Shown: positions 7,366-16,083, counted from the first letter of the stretch. The stretch is 31,100 bases of DNA from CBEUVQ01 sp965546615 (GCA_965546615.1 CBEUVQ010000030.1:1-31100); one strand, 5' to 3'. Notes: generated by a model from the letters alone, not told the origin. Numbers and translations: made by a program.

Positions 7366-7657
7366 TAGTTAATTTCAAGTATCTTTATTTAATGTCATGC
7401 AGTAGTAATATTATATAGCACTCGTGGCGAAAAAGCAACCAGCTGCAGATTTTAGTAAACCGATAACGGATTTTTGATTTTTATAAAGAAACAATGCATA
7501 CGCCAAAATATTAAAATGAAAATACCTCCGCAAAGATGAGCATAAAACATTCCTGTTCATGATTACAGAATTTTTTTAATAAATTGACACTTTTTCGCCC
7601 AAAACTCCGCTATATATGTTAGTCTATTAATATCAATATTACCAAGGAGGCTGGCAG
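7366..7657 (+). promoter_or_regulatory. Upstream region of cooS with a weak promoter candidate
   Basis: No gene is seen in these 290 bases. TTGACA occurs at 7584-7589, followed by TATATA-type sequence at 7611-7616 with a long spacing of 19-21 bases, so an activator may be needed. AAGGAGG ends about seven bases before the cooS ATG. I see no recognisable CooA or RcoM site. Confidence 0.35.
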
Positions 7658-9580
7658 ATGAAAAGCAGTGATGTCAAAGACTTAACAACTGACAGTGGGG
7701 TTCAACAAATGCTTGAAAAGGCTAGGGCTGAAGGTATTGAAACAGCTTTTGACCGAGCGCTGAAAATGACTCAATGCGGATTTGGTTCTACCGGCGTATG
7801 CTGCCGACTTTGTTTAGACGGCCCTTGCCGCATTGCCCCCAACGGCAAAGGCCCACAGCGTGGAATTTGCGGGGCTGATGTCGATACTATTGTGGCCAGA
7901 AACTTCTTGCATACCGTTATTCAGGGTACAGCAAGCCATGCTGAACATGCCCGCGAAGTTGCGCATGCATTGTTGGAAGCCATTGAAGGAAAAGCTCCGT
8001 ATCAAATTGTAGGACAAGATAAACTAAAAACCATTGCTCAAGGATTAGGTATTAAAACTGAAGGCAAAGACATTAATCAGTTAGTCTACGATGTTTGTCA
8101 AAAAGCCTTGGAAGATTTTCAAAAGCAATCCGGCACTTTAAACTGGTTAAAGCTGCATGCCCAAGAAAAAAGTTATAACAACTGGGAAAGTTTAAATCTG
8201 CTGCCGGTCAATGCACACTTAGAAATAACTAAAGGAATGTCCAGAAGCGTAATGGGCGCCGATGCCGATCCTGCCAATCTGTTGATGGGTACGATGACTA
8301 TGGGATTGGTAGACGGCTACGTCGGTTTGCACATGTCTACCGACTTACAGGATATTATTTTTGGCGTGCCCAAAGCTGTTAAAGCGCAGTACCGCTTAGG
8401 AGTAATTAAAGAAAATATGGTGAATATTTCTGTGCACGGTCACATCCCGCTGCTGGCTGAAAAAGTTGTGGAATGGGCCGGTAAAATGAATGATGAAGCA
8501 AAACAAGTTGGTGCTGACGGCATTAACATCGTTGGCGTTTGCTGCAGTGCTAACGAACTTTTAATGCGCAAAGGTGTATCGGTGGCCACCAACTATGCCA
8601 GCCAAGAAATGCCAATTATCACCGGCGCCTTAGAAGCAATGGTGGTGGATATTCAATGTATTATGCCGGGCTTACAGCAAGCAGCTGAATGTTATCACAC
8701 TGAATTAATTACTACACTTCCCTATTCTAAAATACCCGGAGCCACTCATGTAGAATTTTCGCCGGAAAAGGCAGATGAAGCTGCACAGCAAATTGTGCGC
8801 CGCGCCATTAATAATTTTAAAAAGCGTGATCCCAATAAAGTAAACATTCCTCAAGAGGTAACCGAAGCCTATGCCGGCTTCTCAACGGAACAAATTTTAG
8901 AGGCTTTAGCCAACGTTAATGCCGAAGATCCGTTAAAGCCGTTGGTAGATGCCATTGTTAACGGTGAAGTGCTTGGCGCAGCAGCAATCGTTGGCTGCAC
9001 CAACCCCCGCCGCCAGCAGGATAAATATAACGTTGAGCTGGCGCTGGAATTAATTAAAAATAACGTTTTAGTGGTTGCCACCGGCTGTTCCGCACACTCG
9101 CTGGCCAAGTTTGGTTTAATGTCGCCGGACGGTTTAAAATACTGCGGCGAAGGTTTGCGCAAAATACTAACGGCAGTAGGTCAAGCTAACGGTCTGCCTG
9201 CTCTGCCGCCGGCATTGCACATGGGCAGCTGCGTTGATAACTCGCGAATCGCTTCTCTGCTCGGTGCATTGGCTGATTACCTGAAGGTTGGCATTAAAGA
9301 TTTACCGGCTGTCGGTTCCTGTCCGGAAACCCATCACCCGAAAGCACTGGCTATTGGCACTTTCTTTATTGCCAACGGGGTTGATGTGCACGTCGGTGTA
9401 AACCCGCAGGTAACCGGTTCGGCGCTGGTAACCAATGTGCTTACCGCCTCAAAAGAAGATTTTTCTGTTACCACTGACAAACTGTTCGGCGGCAAGATTA
9501 TCTACGAAGAAGATTCAGTGAAGGCAGCCAAGCTGCTTATTGAACGGATTAAACTGAAGCGCCAAGCGTTAGGAATCTAG
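7658..9580 (+). CDS. cooS: Anaerobic Ni-Fe carbon monoxide dehydrogenase, catalytic subunit
   Basis: CooS interconverts CO and CO2 at a Ni-Fe-S cluster. The product has 640 residues, the normal length of a monofunctional enzyme. The dimer-bridging D and the B cluster ligands are present: C40, C48, C49, C52, C57 and C71 in QCGFGSTGVCCRLCLDGPC and GICG. The C-cluster ligands are complete: His near 260 (VHGH), C295 or C296 (GVCCSANE), C334 (DIQCIMPG), C447 (VGCTNP), C477 (ATGCSAHS) and C525 (MGSCVDN); the catalytic lysine is K562 (HHPK). Spacing matches the well-studied clostridial CODH. The enzyme should therefore be active. cooC follows 45 bases later. No ferredoxin CooF, hydrogenase or acetyl-CoA synthase gene adjoins it here, so its electron partner is unknown. 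Confidence 0.97.
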   Translation: MKSSDVKDLTTDSGVQQMLEKARAEGIETAFDRALKMTQCGFGSTGVCCRLCLDGPCRIAPNGKGPQRGICGADVDTIVARNFLHTVIQGTASHAEHAREVAHALLEAIEGKAPYQIVGQDKLKTIAQGLGIKTEGKDINQLVYDVCQKALEDFQKQSGTLNWLKLHAQEKSYNNWESLNLLPVNAHLEITKGMSRSVMGADADPANLLMGTMTMGLVDGYVGLHMSTDLQDIIFGVPKAVKAQYRLGVIKENMVNISVHGHIPLLAEKVVEWAGKMNDEAKQVGADGINIVGVCCSANELLMRKGVSVATNYASQEMPIITGALEAMVVDIQCIMPGLQQAAECYHTELITTLPYSKIPGATHVEFSPEKADEAAQQIVRRAINNFKKRDPNKVNIPQEVTEAYAGFSTEQILEALANVNAEDPLKPLVDAIVNGEVLGAAAIVGCTNPRRQQDKYNVELALELIKNNVLVVATGCSAHSLAKFGLMSPDGLKYCGEGLRKILTAVGQANGLPALPPALHMGSCVDNSRIASLLGALADYLKVGIKDLPAVGSCPETHHPKALAIGTFFIANGVDVHVGVNPQVTGSALVTNVLTASKEDFSVTTDKLFGGKIIYEEDSVKAAKLLIERIKLKRQALGI

Positions 9581-9625
9581 TTTTAAGAAGATAATTTACA
9601 AGCAGCAATATTAGGAGTGATAAAT

Positions 9626-10417
9626 GTGACAACTGCAACCGGCTTAAAAATAGCGGTATCCGGCAAAGGCGGGGTAGGTAAAACCACTTTATCCGCCCTG
9701 CTCTGCCAGCTTTATGCCAGTGAAGGGCGAAAAGTTTTAGCTGTTGATGCCGACCCTGACGCTAACTTAGGTATGGCATTAGGTTTCAGCCGCTCTGAAC
9801 TTAATCAGGCAACCACCATTGCCCAAGATCGCAAATTAATCAAAGAACGTACCGGTGCCGAACCCGGCACCATCGGCGGACTGTTTAGTTTAAACCCCAA
9901 AGTAAACGATATTCCCGAAAAATATGTCATTGAAAATAACGGGATTAAACTGCTGCAAATCGGCCAAACTGCTGCAGGCGGAAGCGGCTGTTATTGTCCC
10001 GAAAACACCCTGATTAAAACGCTTCTTAAGCATTTGGTTGTAGAATCTGATGAAACAGTAATAGTTGATTTCGAAGCAGGTTTAGAGCATTTAAGCCGGG
10101 GAACCGCCCAAGGGGTAAGTGCGTTCATTGTAGTTGTTGAACCCGGACAAAGAAGTTTTCAAACGGCGCAGGCAACGGTAAAACTGGCCCAAGATTTAGG
10201 GGTAAACAAGCTTTTCGCGGTAGCCAACAAAGTAATGCCCGGCCAAGAAGAAGCTATTCGCCAGGCACTGAACTTTTTGCCGTTGTTAGGAATACTGCCA
10301 TATGATGCTGCCGCAGTTACCGCTGATTTAGCAGGAAAAACACTGTTTAAAACAAACCCTGCCATGGTAGAAAGAGTAAAAAGAATTAAAGCAAATTTAG
10401 AAAAATCTTTACATTAA
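9626..10417 (+). CDS. cooC: CODH nickel-insertion accessory ATPase CooC
   Basis: CooC is a MinD/NifH-type ATPase that loads nickel into CooS. The product is 263 residues. The GTG at 9626 is chosen since AGGAGTGA (9613-9620) lies just upstream; an earlier in-frame GTG overlaps that site. The deviant Walker A motif GKGGVGKTT lies at 13-21, DADPDANLG follows at 41-49, and the CYC pair (C122, C124) is the CxC nickel/zinc site at the dimer interface. VDFEAGLEHLSRGT corresponds to switch II. It is co-directional with cooS, 45 bases downstream, and ends at a strong terminator, so cooS-cooC form a two-gene unit. Confidence 0.95.
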   Translation: MTTATGLKIAVSGKGGVGKTTLSALLCQLYASEGRKVLAVDADPDANLGMALGFSRSELNQATTIAQDRKLIKERTGAEPGTIGGLFSLNPKVNDIPEKYVIENNGIKLLQIGQTAAGGSGCYCPENTLIKTLLKHLVVESDETVIVDFEAGLEHLSRGTAQGVSAFIVVVEPGQRSFQTAQATVKLAQDLGVNKLFAVANKVMPGQEEAIRQALNFLPLLGILPYDAAAVTADLAGKTLFKTNPAMVERVKRIKANLEKSLH

Positions 10418-10471
10418 AACAATTTGGCCGGTGAACGCCCTTATATGGCGTGCACCGCCAAGTTGTTTTTT
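10418..10471 (+). terminator. Terminator of cooS-cooC
   Basis: AACAATTTGGC-CGGTG pairs with CACCG-CCAAGTTGTT around an inner GCCC/GGCG region, and a run of T follows (10466-10471). It begins at the last base before the cooC stop region. Confidence 0.85.
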
Positions 10472-10681
10472 AATGCCGGTTAATGAAATAACATGTTTTT
10501 AATTATTAATTCAGCGTTTAAAATCTCGCTGTTATAGTATAAAAAAAGGGGTATATTACATATAATTGGAAATAATACAAACAAATTTACGTTAAATTTT
10601 TGTTAAAAGAAAGTTAATTTTTTAAAGGAAACGATTTTTGGGTGTCGAAATATATAAAAAAAGTGAATGGAGGAGAACGCC
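10472..10681 (+). promoter_or_regulatory. AT-rich leader ahead of the 140-residue gene, with a 0A-box-like TGTCGAA
   Basis: No gene is found in these 210 bases. They are strongly AT-rich and contain TGTCGAA (10643-10649), which matches the core of a Spo0A binding box, 33 bases before the ATG. GGAGGAG sits at the end as ribosome site. A seven-base match can occur by chance. I could not settle on one promoter. Confidence 0.3.
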
Positions 10682-11104
10682 ATGCCTACAACATGTTTTG
10701 ACCAAACTTCTATCAACGAATTAAAAGCAAGATTGACATGGATTCAAGTACTGGGGTCCGACAAGAAGGTACACCTAGCGTCAGAAGAATTTGCCGCTGA
10801 AAAAGAACATTATAATCCTGTAAAAGCTGTTTCGGTGTTAGAATTTGAAGAAGGGCAATGCAAGTTGTTAGACCTAGGGTTTCAATATAAAGGTATTGGC
10901 AAAACATTAATTGTAAGAAATATTGGCGCTTTTAATTGGAATGTTTTGGAACGCACAAACGAAGGCAGTATAAGAAAAGCAAAATTAACTCTGTTCACAG
11001 TTGATAATCAGCAGGCTAATGTTACCCAGAAATCTTATGTTCTGAAATTTGATGAGTGTCCCGACGGCAATCATGTTTCTGAAGACTACATTATGATTAG
11101 TTAA
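10682..11104 (+). CDS. Hypothetical protein of 140 residues
   Basis: The start is ATG 10682, six to seven bases after GGAGGAG; the longest frame begins five codons earlier, inside that site. I recognise no family. The protein is soluble, without signal peptide or membrane segment, and looks beta-rich: alternating strands such as AVSVLEFEEGQCKLLDLG, KTLIVRNIGAFNWNVLE and KAKLTLFTVDN. It has three cysteines (near 5, 64 and 127). It stands alone between the cooC terminator and its own terminator, with an AT-rich leader of about 200 bases. Independent expression is therefore likely. Confidence 0.75.
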   Translation: MPTTCFDQTSINELKARLTWIQVLGSDKKVHLASEEFAAEKEHYNPVKAVSVLEFEEGQCKLLDLGFQYKGIGKTLIVRNIGAFNWNVLERTNEGSIRKAKLTLFTVDNQQANVTQKSYVLKFDECPDGNHVSEDYIMIS

Positions 11105-11109
11105 CATTA

Positions 11110-11138
11110 CCCCTCGGATAATTCCGAGGGGTTTTATA
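11110..11138. terminator. Terminator between the 140-residue gene and cadA
   Basis: CCCCTCGG and CCGAGGGG form a perfect stem (11110-11131) followed by TTTTATATT. The two flanking genes converge on it. Confidence 0.85.
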
Positions 11139-11143
11139 TTTAT

Positions 11144-13549
11144 TTACCTGCTTCTCAATAATCTCATGCCGTTGGCAATAACCACCAATGCCGCCCCGGT
11201 ATCTGCCATGATAGCCATCCAAAGATTTAATATACCGGGAAAGACCAGCACTACTGCCGCCAGCTTGACTATCAGCGCAAAGGCGATGTTCTGTTTAATA
11301 ATAACCAATGCTCTTTGGCTCAGCTTAATCACATCTGCCACTTTGGCAGGATCGTCAGACATCAAAGCAATATCTGCCGTTTCCAGTGCCACATCAGTGC
11401 CTGCTCCCCCCATCGCCATGCCAATGTTGGCAGCAGCCAACGCCGGAGCATCATTCACACCGTCGCCAACCATAGCTACAGTGCGGTATTTTTTTTGCAA
11501 ACTTTTAACCGCTGCCGCTTTATGCTGCGGCAGCAGGTTGGATTTAATTTCATCAATGCCTATCTGTTTACCGATGGCTTCGGCAGTTCCCTGATTGTCG
11601 CCGGTTAACATTATCGTTTTTATGCCGCGTTTCTTTAATAAAGCAATTGCTTCAGCGCCGGTGGGACGCAGTTTATCAGCCAAAGCCAAAATACCTAACA
11701 GCTTACTTTTGGTACCAACCAACACTGCTGTTTTGCCTGCAGACTGTAATTCTGCCAAATCATTCCGTACACCGCTCAAATCAAGCTGCAAATCTTCACT
11801 AAACAGCTTGGGACTGCCAATATAATAATTTTGTCCGGCTATTTTTGCTTTTGCCCCTTTTCCGGTTAAAGCGACAAAGTGTTCCCCGGCAGAATAGTGC
11901 AGATTTCGCTGCTTTGCTTCTTCCAGCACCGCTATAGCCATGGGATGTTCAGAACGCACCTCTATCGCAGCTGCTGTCAGCAGCACCTGCTCTGCAGTAA
12001 CAGTAGGCTGCGGAATAATATCAGTGACCACCGGTTTGCCTAACGTCAGCGTTCCGGTTTTGTCAAAAGCCACTGCTTTAATACTGCCTGCCTGCTCTAA
12101 GTAAGCACCGCCTTTAATTAAAATGCCTTGGCGGGCAGCACTGCCAATTGCAGATACTACTGATACCGGGGTTGATATCACCAATGCGCAAGGACAGGAA
12201 ACCACCAATAATGTAAGAGCTCGATAAAACCAAGGAGAAAAGGGCTGGTTAAACAACAGCGGCGGAACTGCCGCCAAAATTGCCGCCAGGATAATTACTG
12301 CCGGCGTATAGTACCGGGCAAAAACATCAATAAATCGCTGTGACGGGGCTTTTTGTTCTTGGGCTTTTTCCACCATCTTAATAATTCTGGCGATAGTATT
12401 ATCCTCAACAAGTTTAGTAACTTGAATTTCCAACGCACTGCTGCCGTTAATTGTTCCGGCATAAACCTCCGCCCCCGCTTCTTTTTCTACCGGCATCGAT
12501 TCGCCGGTAATAGGAGCTTGATTAACGGTAGAATGACCGGCAATAACTTTACCGTCCATTGGAATGCGCTCACCGGGGCGCACAATAACTATATCGCCAA
12601 CTAAAATCTCGGCAGCCGGCAGCGTTTGCTCTTTACCGCCGCGCCTAACCAGTGCTGTATCCGGTGCTAAATCCATCAAAGCCCGAATTGAGCTGCGTGT
12701 TTTTTCCATACTGTAGCTTTCTAATGTGCTGCCTAAAGAAAACAGAAAAATTACTGTCGCCGCTTCTTCCCATTGGTTAATCGCTGCTGCACCGACGACC
12801 GCTGCAATCATCAGCACATTCATATCCATAGTAAAACCACGTGTTAGGGCATTGAAACCGGCTTTACCCGGCAGATAGCCGCCTGCTAAAATGGCGATAC
12901 TGAACAAAGCAGTCACCAAGTTATCTGACGCACCAAGCCACCGACCCAGTACACCGGCAGCAACAAAAATACCGGAAGCAGCGGTGGTAATTGCCCGGCG
13001 ATTCTGCAGCCAAAAAGAAGATTGCCCCACAAGGCTGCTGCCTTCAACTGCAGCCTGATAACCCAGCCGGCGCACCGTTTTAATTACCGCTTCAATATCC
13101 ACGGTATGCTCCACATGCAAAACAGCTGCTCCAAAATTAAGTTTGGCAGATTGCACGCCGGGCATATTTTCCACCGCTTTCTGCAGTTTAGCGGCGCAAT
13201 CGGCACAATCCAACCCAGATAAGCGCAGCACAGATTCTTTGCCGCGCTTATCAGCCGGGCTGACAATGCTGTATCCCATCTTTTCAATAATTTCAGCAAT
13301 ATCTCTCCGGTGTACTTTTGCGGGATGATATTCCACTTTTAAACGTGCCGTCGCAAAATTTATTGCCGAACGGGTGACACCTTCCATATTGGCAATTACT
13401 TTTTCTAATTTTGCTGCACAATCAGCACAGTCTAAACCGCTGAGTACAAAATCATCGCTGATTACCGCTGCTTCAGGGCAGCTGCATTTTTGCCCCGTCC
13501 CTTGGATAGTTTCTGATGCTGATAATTTTGACAATATTAAAACCCCCAT
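11144..13549 (-). CDS. cadA: Heavy-metal (Zn/Cd/Pb-type) P1B ATPase
   Basis: This pump exports divalent soft metals across the cytoplasmic membrane. The product is 801 residues. Two N-terminal HMA domains each carry GLDCADC (C41/C44 and C115/C118), preceded by a CSC near 22-24. The metal-binding CPC lies at 452-454, TGES at 349-352, the phosphorylated Asp at 496 in DKTGTLT, the HP motif in SEHPMA, and GDGVNDAPAL near the end. The last segment, NLWMAIMADTGAALVVIANG, has the Asp typical of Zn/Cd rather than Cu pumps. It lies 22 bases downstream of cadC and is controlled by it. The ATG at 13549 has no good ribosome site; a TTG at 13534 after GGATGGGGG is an alternative. Confidence 0.95.
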   Translation of the reverse strand: MGVLILSKLSASETIQGTGQKCSCPEAAVISDDFVLSGLDCADCAAKLEKVIANMEGVTRSAINFATARLKVEYHPAKVHRRDIAEIIEKMGYSIVSPADKRGKESVLRLSGLDCADCAAKLQKAVENMPGVQSAKLNFGAAVLHVEHTVDIEAVIKTVRRLGYQAAVEGSSLVGQSSFWLQNRRAITTAASGIFVAAGVLGRWLGASDNLVTALFSIAILAGGYLPGKAGFNALTRGFTMDMNVLMIAAVVGAAAINQWEEAATVIFLFSLGSTLESYSMEKTRSSIRALMDLAPDTALVRRGGKEQTLPAAEILVGDIVIVRPGERIPMDGKVIAGHSTVNQAPITGESMPVEKEAGAEVYAGTINGSSALEIQVTKLVEDNTIARIIKMVEKAQEQKAPSQRFIDVFARYYTPAVIILAAILAAVPPLLFNQPFSPWFYRALTLLVVSCPCALVISTPVSVVSAIGSAARQGILIKGGAYLEQAGSIKAVAFDKTGTLTLGKPVVTDIIPQPTVTAEQVLLTAAAIEVRSEHPMAIAVLEEAKQRNLHYSAGEHFVALTGKGAKAKIAGQNYYIGSPKLFSEDLQLDLSGVRNDLAELQSAGKTAVLVGTKSKLLGILALADKLRPTGAEAIALLKKRGIKTIMLTGDNQGTAEAIGKQIGIDEIKSNLLPQHKAAAVKSLQKKYRTVAMVGDGVNDAPALAAANIGMAMGGAGTDVALETADIALMSDDPAKVADVIKLSQRALVIIKQNIAFALIVKLAAVVLVFPGILNLWMAIMADTGAALVVIANGMRLLRSR

Positions 13550-13571
13550 CCAAAATAAGTTGAAGGGAACC

Positions 13572-13922
13572 TTACAGATGTTTTATATGGGCAAAACCAC
13601 CGTTAATTATGTTAACCACATGCTGATCATCCAAAGCATAATAAACCATCCTGCCCTCCCGCCGGTTGCGCACCAACCGTGCTGTTCTCAGCAGCCTCAA
13701 GTGGTGAGAAATATTCGAAACAGACGTGCCCAGTATTGCTGCCAAATCACAAACACACATTTCTTCTTGAGCTAAGATATACAATATTTTAGTACGGGTT
13801 TCATCGCTTAACACTTTAAACAGATCAGCCAATTTGCTGACGTCGGGCAAATTTTCTTTAAATTTAGCTACCTTATCATGATCAAAACAAAAGACATCAC
13901 ACCTGTCTTGATCTAAAGTCAT
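13572..13922 (-). CDS. cadC: ArsR/SmtB-family metal-responsive repressor CadC
   Basis: CadC represses the efflux operon and leaves DNA when it binds Cd, Pb or Zn. The product is 116 residues, with GAGGTGA ahead of ATG 13922. The N-terminal pair C8 and C12 (CDVFC) and C56/C58 in ELCVCDLA-like EMCVCDLA correspond to the four thiol ligands of the CadC alpha-3N site. The winged-helix recognition region is SNISHHLRLLRTARLV. At the C-terminus D98 or D99, H101, H112 and H115 match the alpha-5 zinc site. Both sites thus look intact. It is first in the operon with cadA. Confidence 0.93.
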   Translation of the reverse strand: MTLDQDRCDVFCFDHDKVAKFKENLPDVSKLADLFKVLSDETRTKILYILAQEEMCVCDLAAILGTSVSNISHHLRLLRTARLVRNRREGRMVYYALDDQHVVNIINGGFAHIKHL

Positions 13923-13944
13923 TTATTTCACCTCATTTGAATTA

Positions 13945-13960
13945 TTGTTCAATTGTTCAA
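13945..13960 (-). promoter_or_regulatory. Probable CadC operator, tandem 8-base repeat
   Basis: TTGAACAA occurs twice back to back on the minus strand (13945-13952 and 13953-13960), flanked by ATTATT and AATAAT. It sits just downstream of the -10 box, over the start point, where a repressor would block RNA polymerase. Known CadC operators are AT-rich inverted repeats containing TTCAA/TTGAA, which this partly resembles. Confidence 0.6.
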
Positions 13961-13965
13961 GTAAT

Positions 13966-13994
13966 AATATAACATTTATTCAGCTAAAAGACAA
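13966..13994 (-). promoter_or_regulatory. cadC-cadA promoter (TTGTCT-17-TATATT)
   Basis: On the minus strand TTGTCT (13989-13994) and TATATT (13966-13971) are 17 bases apart. The tandem repeat operator follows immediately. Confidence 0.7.
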
Positions 13995-14059
13995 TCAAGC
14001 AGAGCAGGATATTTTGATTATTTGCAGAATTACCAAATAAAATTAGGAGGTATGTTAAT

Positions 14060-14893
14060 ATGTATGAATTGAAAATAACTACACTCTCTGAAGATACATC
14101 TAATAAGCGCGGTCTGTTGGCAGAGCATGGAATATCATTTTTAGTAGAATATCAAGGATTTAAAGTGCTGTTTGATACCGGCCAAGGGCCTTCGGTAGTA
14201 GCCAATGCGCGGGCAATGAATATTGATTTAACAAAAATTAATTGTATTGCATTAAGCCACGGTCACTATGACCACACCGGCGGACTGTTTTTTATCCTGC
14301 GCAAAACCGGTCACAAACGCGTTTTTGCCCACCCCGCGGCACTGCGCCCAAAGTACCATTTAATCCCACCGCACAGTTATCAGGCCGTTGGTATCCCATA
14401 TGCACCGCAGGAATTAGAAAACGCCGGTGCAGAATTCATTTTAAACAGCGGCACAACTGAATTGGCTCCCGGACTTTATCTCACCGGGGAAATTCCTCGG
14501 GTAACCGATTATGAAACGCCAAATCCATCGCATTTTACCGAAGCGGATAACCGTTATGTGCCGGATACAATGCCGGATGATCAAGCTTTGGTGGCTGTCA
14601 CATCCAAAGGTCCGGTGGTAATCACCGGCTGTGCTCATGCCGGGTTAATCAACACCCTCAGGTGCGCACAGCAAATTACCGGCAGCAGCAAAATATATGG
14701 TTTGATAGGCGGCACTCATTTGATTGAAGCCAATGAAGAAAGGTTGGCCAAAACTGCAGCCCAACTTAAAGAATACAATCTTCAGTTTTGTGCGGCAAAT
14801 CACTGCACGGGTATAAAAGCTCAAATGTCTATTTGTCAGAGCTTGGGCGATAAGTTTTTTTTAAACAACGTGGGAAATACAGTAAAAGTTTAG
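14060..14893 (+). CDS. MBL-fold metallohydrolase
   Basis: The product is 277 residues with AGGAGG ahead of the ATG. The metal-binding motif SHGHYDHTGG gives H67, H69, D71 and H72, and further ligands are likely in GCAHAG (near 190) and GGTHL (near 217). The sequence resembles the archaeal and bacterial group annotated as beta-ribofuranosylaminobenzene 5'-phosphate or dihydropteroate synthase-like MBL proteins (opening YELKITTLSEDT, then FDTGQ). That group's real substrate in bacteria is not known. It diverges from cadC and ends at its own terminator, so it is monocistronic and probably unrelated to metal export. Confidence 0.88.
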   Translation: MYELKITTLSEDTSNKRGLLAEHGISFLVEYQGFKVLFDTGQGPSVVANARAMNIDLTKINCIALSHGHYDHTGGLFFILRKTGHKRVFAHPAALRPKYHLIPPHSYQAVGIPYAPQELENAGAEFILNSGTTELAPGLYLTGEIPRVTDYETPNPSHFTEADNRYVPDTMPDDQALVAVTSKGPVVITGCAHAGLINTLRCAQQITGSSKIYGLIGGTHLIEANEERLAKTAAQLKEYNLQFCAANHCTGIKAQMSICQSLGDKFFLNNVGNTVKV

Positions 14894-14922
14894 CATTAAA
14901 ACAAATTCTATAAAACAGAAGT

Positions 14923-14960
14923 AAAAGCTTGAGGTGGTTTTTCACCCCAAGCTTTTCTTT
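14923..14960. terminator. Terminator between MBL hydrolase and diguanylate cyclase genes
   Basis: AAAAGCTTG and CAAGCTTTT pair with an inner GGTG/CACC stem around a GTTTTT loop, then TTTCTTT-type sequence. It lies between convergent genes. Confidence 0.8.
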
Positions 14961-16083
14961 AATCCGGCAGGCTTTGATACAATTGATCAGCTTTAAATAC
15001 ACAATTCTTCCCTTTTGATTTGGCAGCATATAAGGCATTATCAGCTATCTGAATGATATGGCCGTAGCTGCAGGCAACATTTTTACACTCGGCCACTCCT
15101 ATACTCACTGTCACTTGGCGATCTTTAAAATGATGACTTTCTACTTGAGTGCGAATTTTTTCAGCAACATCATAAGCTTGATTTAACTCATAGTCAGGAA
15201 GCAGCACAGCAAACTCTTCTCCACCGTAGCGATAAACCGATCCTGGATGAGGAACGTTGTCGCGCATAATTGAAGCAATAGTTTGCAGCACCGAATCCCC
15301 GGCAAGATGTCCGAAAGTGTCATTAAAACTTTTAAAGTTATCAACATCCAATAACATTAAACTATATACGCCTTTGCGTCTGTGAGAATGCTGGTGAATT
15401 TCTTCCAAACATTTCATAAAATACCGATGGTTATATAAACCCGTTAAACCATCGGTATTTGCCAAGTTGCGCAGGCGATCAGTTAAAATAGCATTTTCTA
15501 AAGCCAAACTTACCTGAAGAGCGTATAGTTCTAAAATTTTAGACCAATCGTCATTAAATTGGATGTTTTTAGAATCGTAACCAACTAACAATCCGCTGGG
15601 TTTGCCGCTGCGATCATAAAGTGCACAAACTTGCAGGTCAAAATACGTACATTGGTGATGACAGCTGCTGCAGTAGTTATTGTTTAACTTGACATAGATA
15701 GCTCTTTCTTTAAGAGCTTGTTTGAGGATTTTTTTTACATTTTCACAGAACCAAAAACGCTCGTCACTGCATTTTCCCTTGGTAATAACTTCAATAAATT
15801 CATCTTTATCTTTGGCAAAATAAAGTCCGCTTTTGCTGATGCCGGTGATATCGCTGAAACCGTTAATGATTAAATTATACATCGTGTTTAGATCAAGCTC
15901 AGAAGCAATTTGCGCCGCAATCCAATGCAACGATGTTAATTTTTCATTTAATGCCATCAACTCTACTATTTTTTTATTATCTCCGGCATTGCAGCTCAAG
16001 CTCATCACCACCATAACTAATATATGCTTTAGGAATAATGATATTGTTATTATTCGTCGATTAGTACTAAAGTCCTGCAACAA
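14959..16083 (-). CDS. GAF-GGDEF diguanylate cyclase with a cysteine-rich sensor
   Basis: GGDEF enzymes make cyclic di-GMP from two GTP. The frame is 374 residues. The GGEEF active site is at 287-291 (RYGGEEF), with LLDVDNFKSFND for metal and GTP near 245-254 and VSIGVAE later. No RxxD inhibitory site precedes it. Residues about 55-200 have a GAF-like pattern ending in a helix (ALQVSLALENAILTDRL). That domain holds six cysteines: C105, C113, C138, C141, C145 and C153, including CSSCHHQC. They could bind zinc or an Fe-S cluster, or act as a thiol switch. The start is uncertain: the TTG at 16083 and two internal ATG codons near residues 24 and 27 all lack a clean ribosome site; the first 26 residues are hydrophobic. 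Confidence 0.9.
   Translation of the reverse strand: MLQDFSTNRRIITISLFLKHILVMVVMSLSCNAGDNKKIVELMALNEKLTSLHWIAAQIASELDLNTMYNLIINGFSDITGISKSGLYFAKDKDEFIEVITKGKCSDERFWFCENVKKILKQALKERAIYVKLNNNYCSSCHHQCTYFDLQVCALYDRSGKPSGLLVGYDSKNIQFNDDWSKILELYALQVSLALENAILTDRLRNLANTDGLTGLYNHRYFMKCLEEIHQHSHRRKGVYSLMLLDVDNFKSFNDTFGHLAGDSVLQTIASIMRDNVPHPGSVYRYGGEEFAVLLPDYELNQAYDVAEKIRTQVESHHFKDRQVTVSIGVAECKNVACSYGHIIQIADNALYAAKSKGKNCVFKADQLYQSLPD

Noticed and set aside
7441..7529. Possible short minus-strand peptide after GGAGGT at 7524-7529
   Set aside because: The only well-spaced start would be ATT, the frame is short and its composition is not convincing.
11166..13328. Several plus-strand frames of 60-140 residues inside cadA
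   Set aside because: They are shadows of the cadA coding frame, rich in Ser/Ala from its codon pattern, without ribosome sites.
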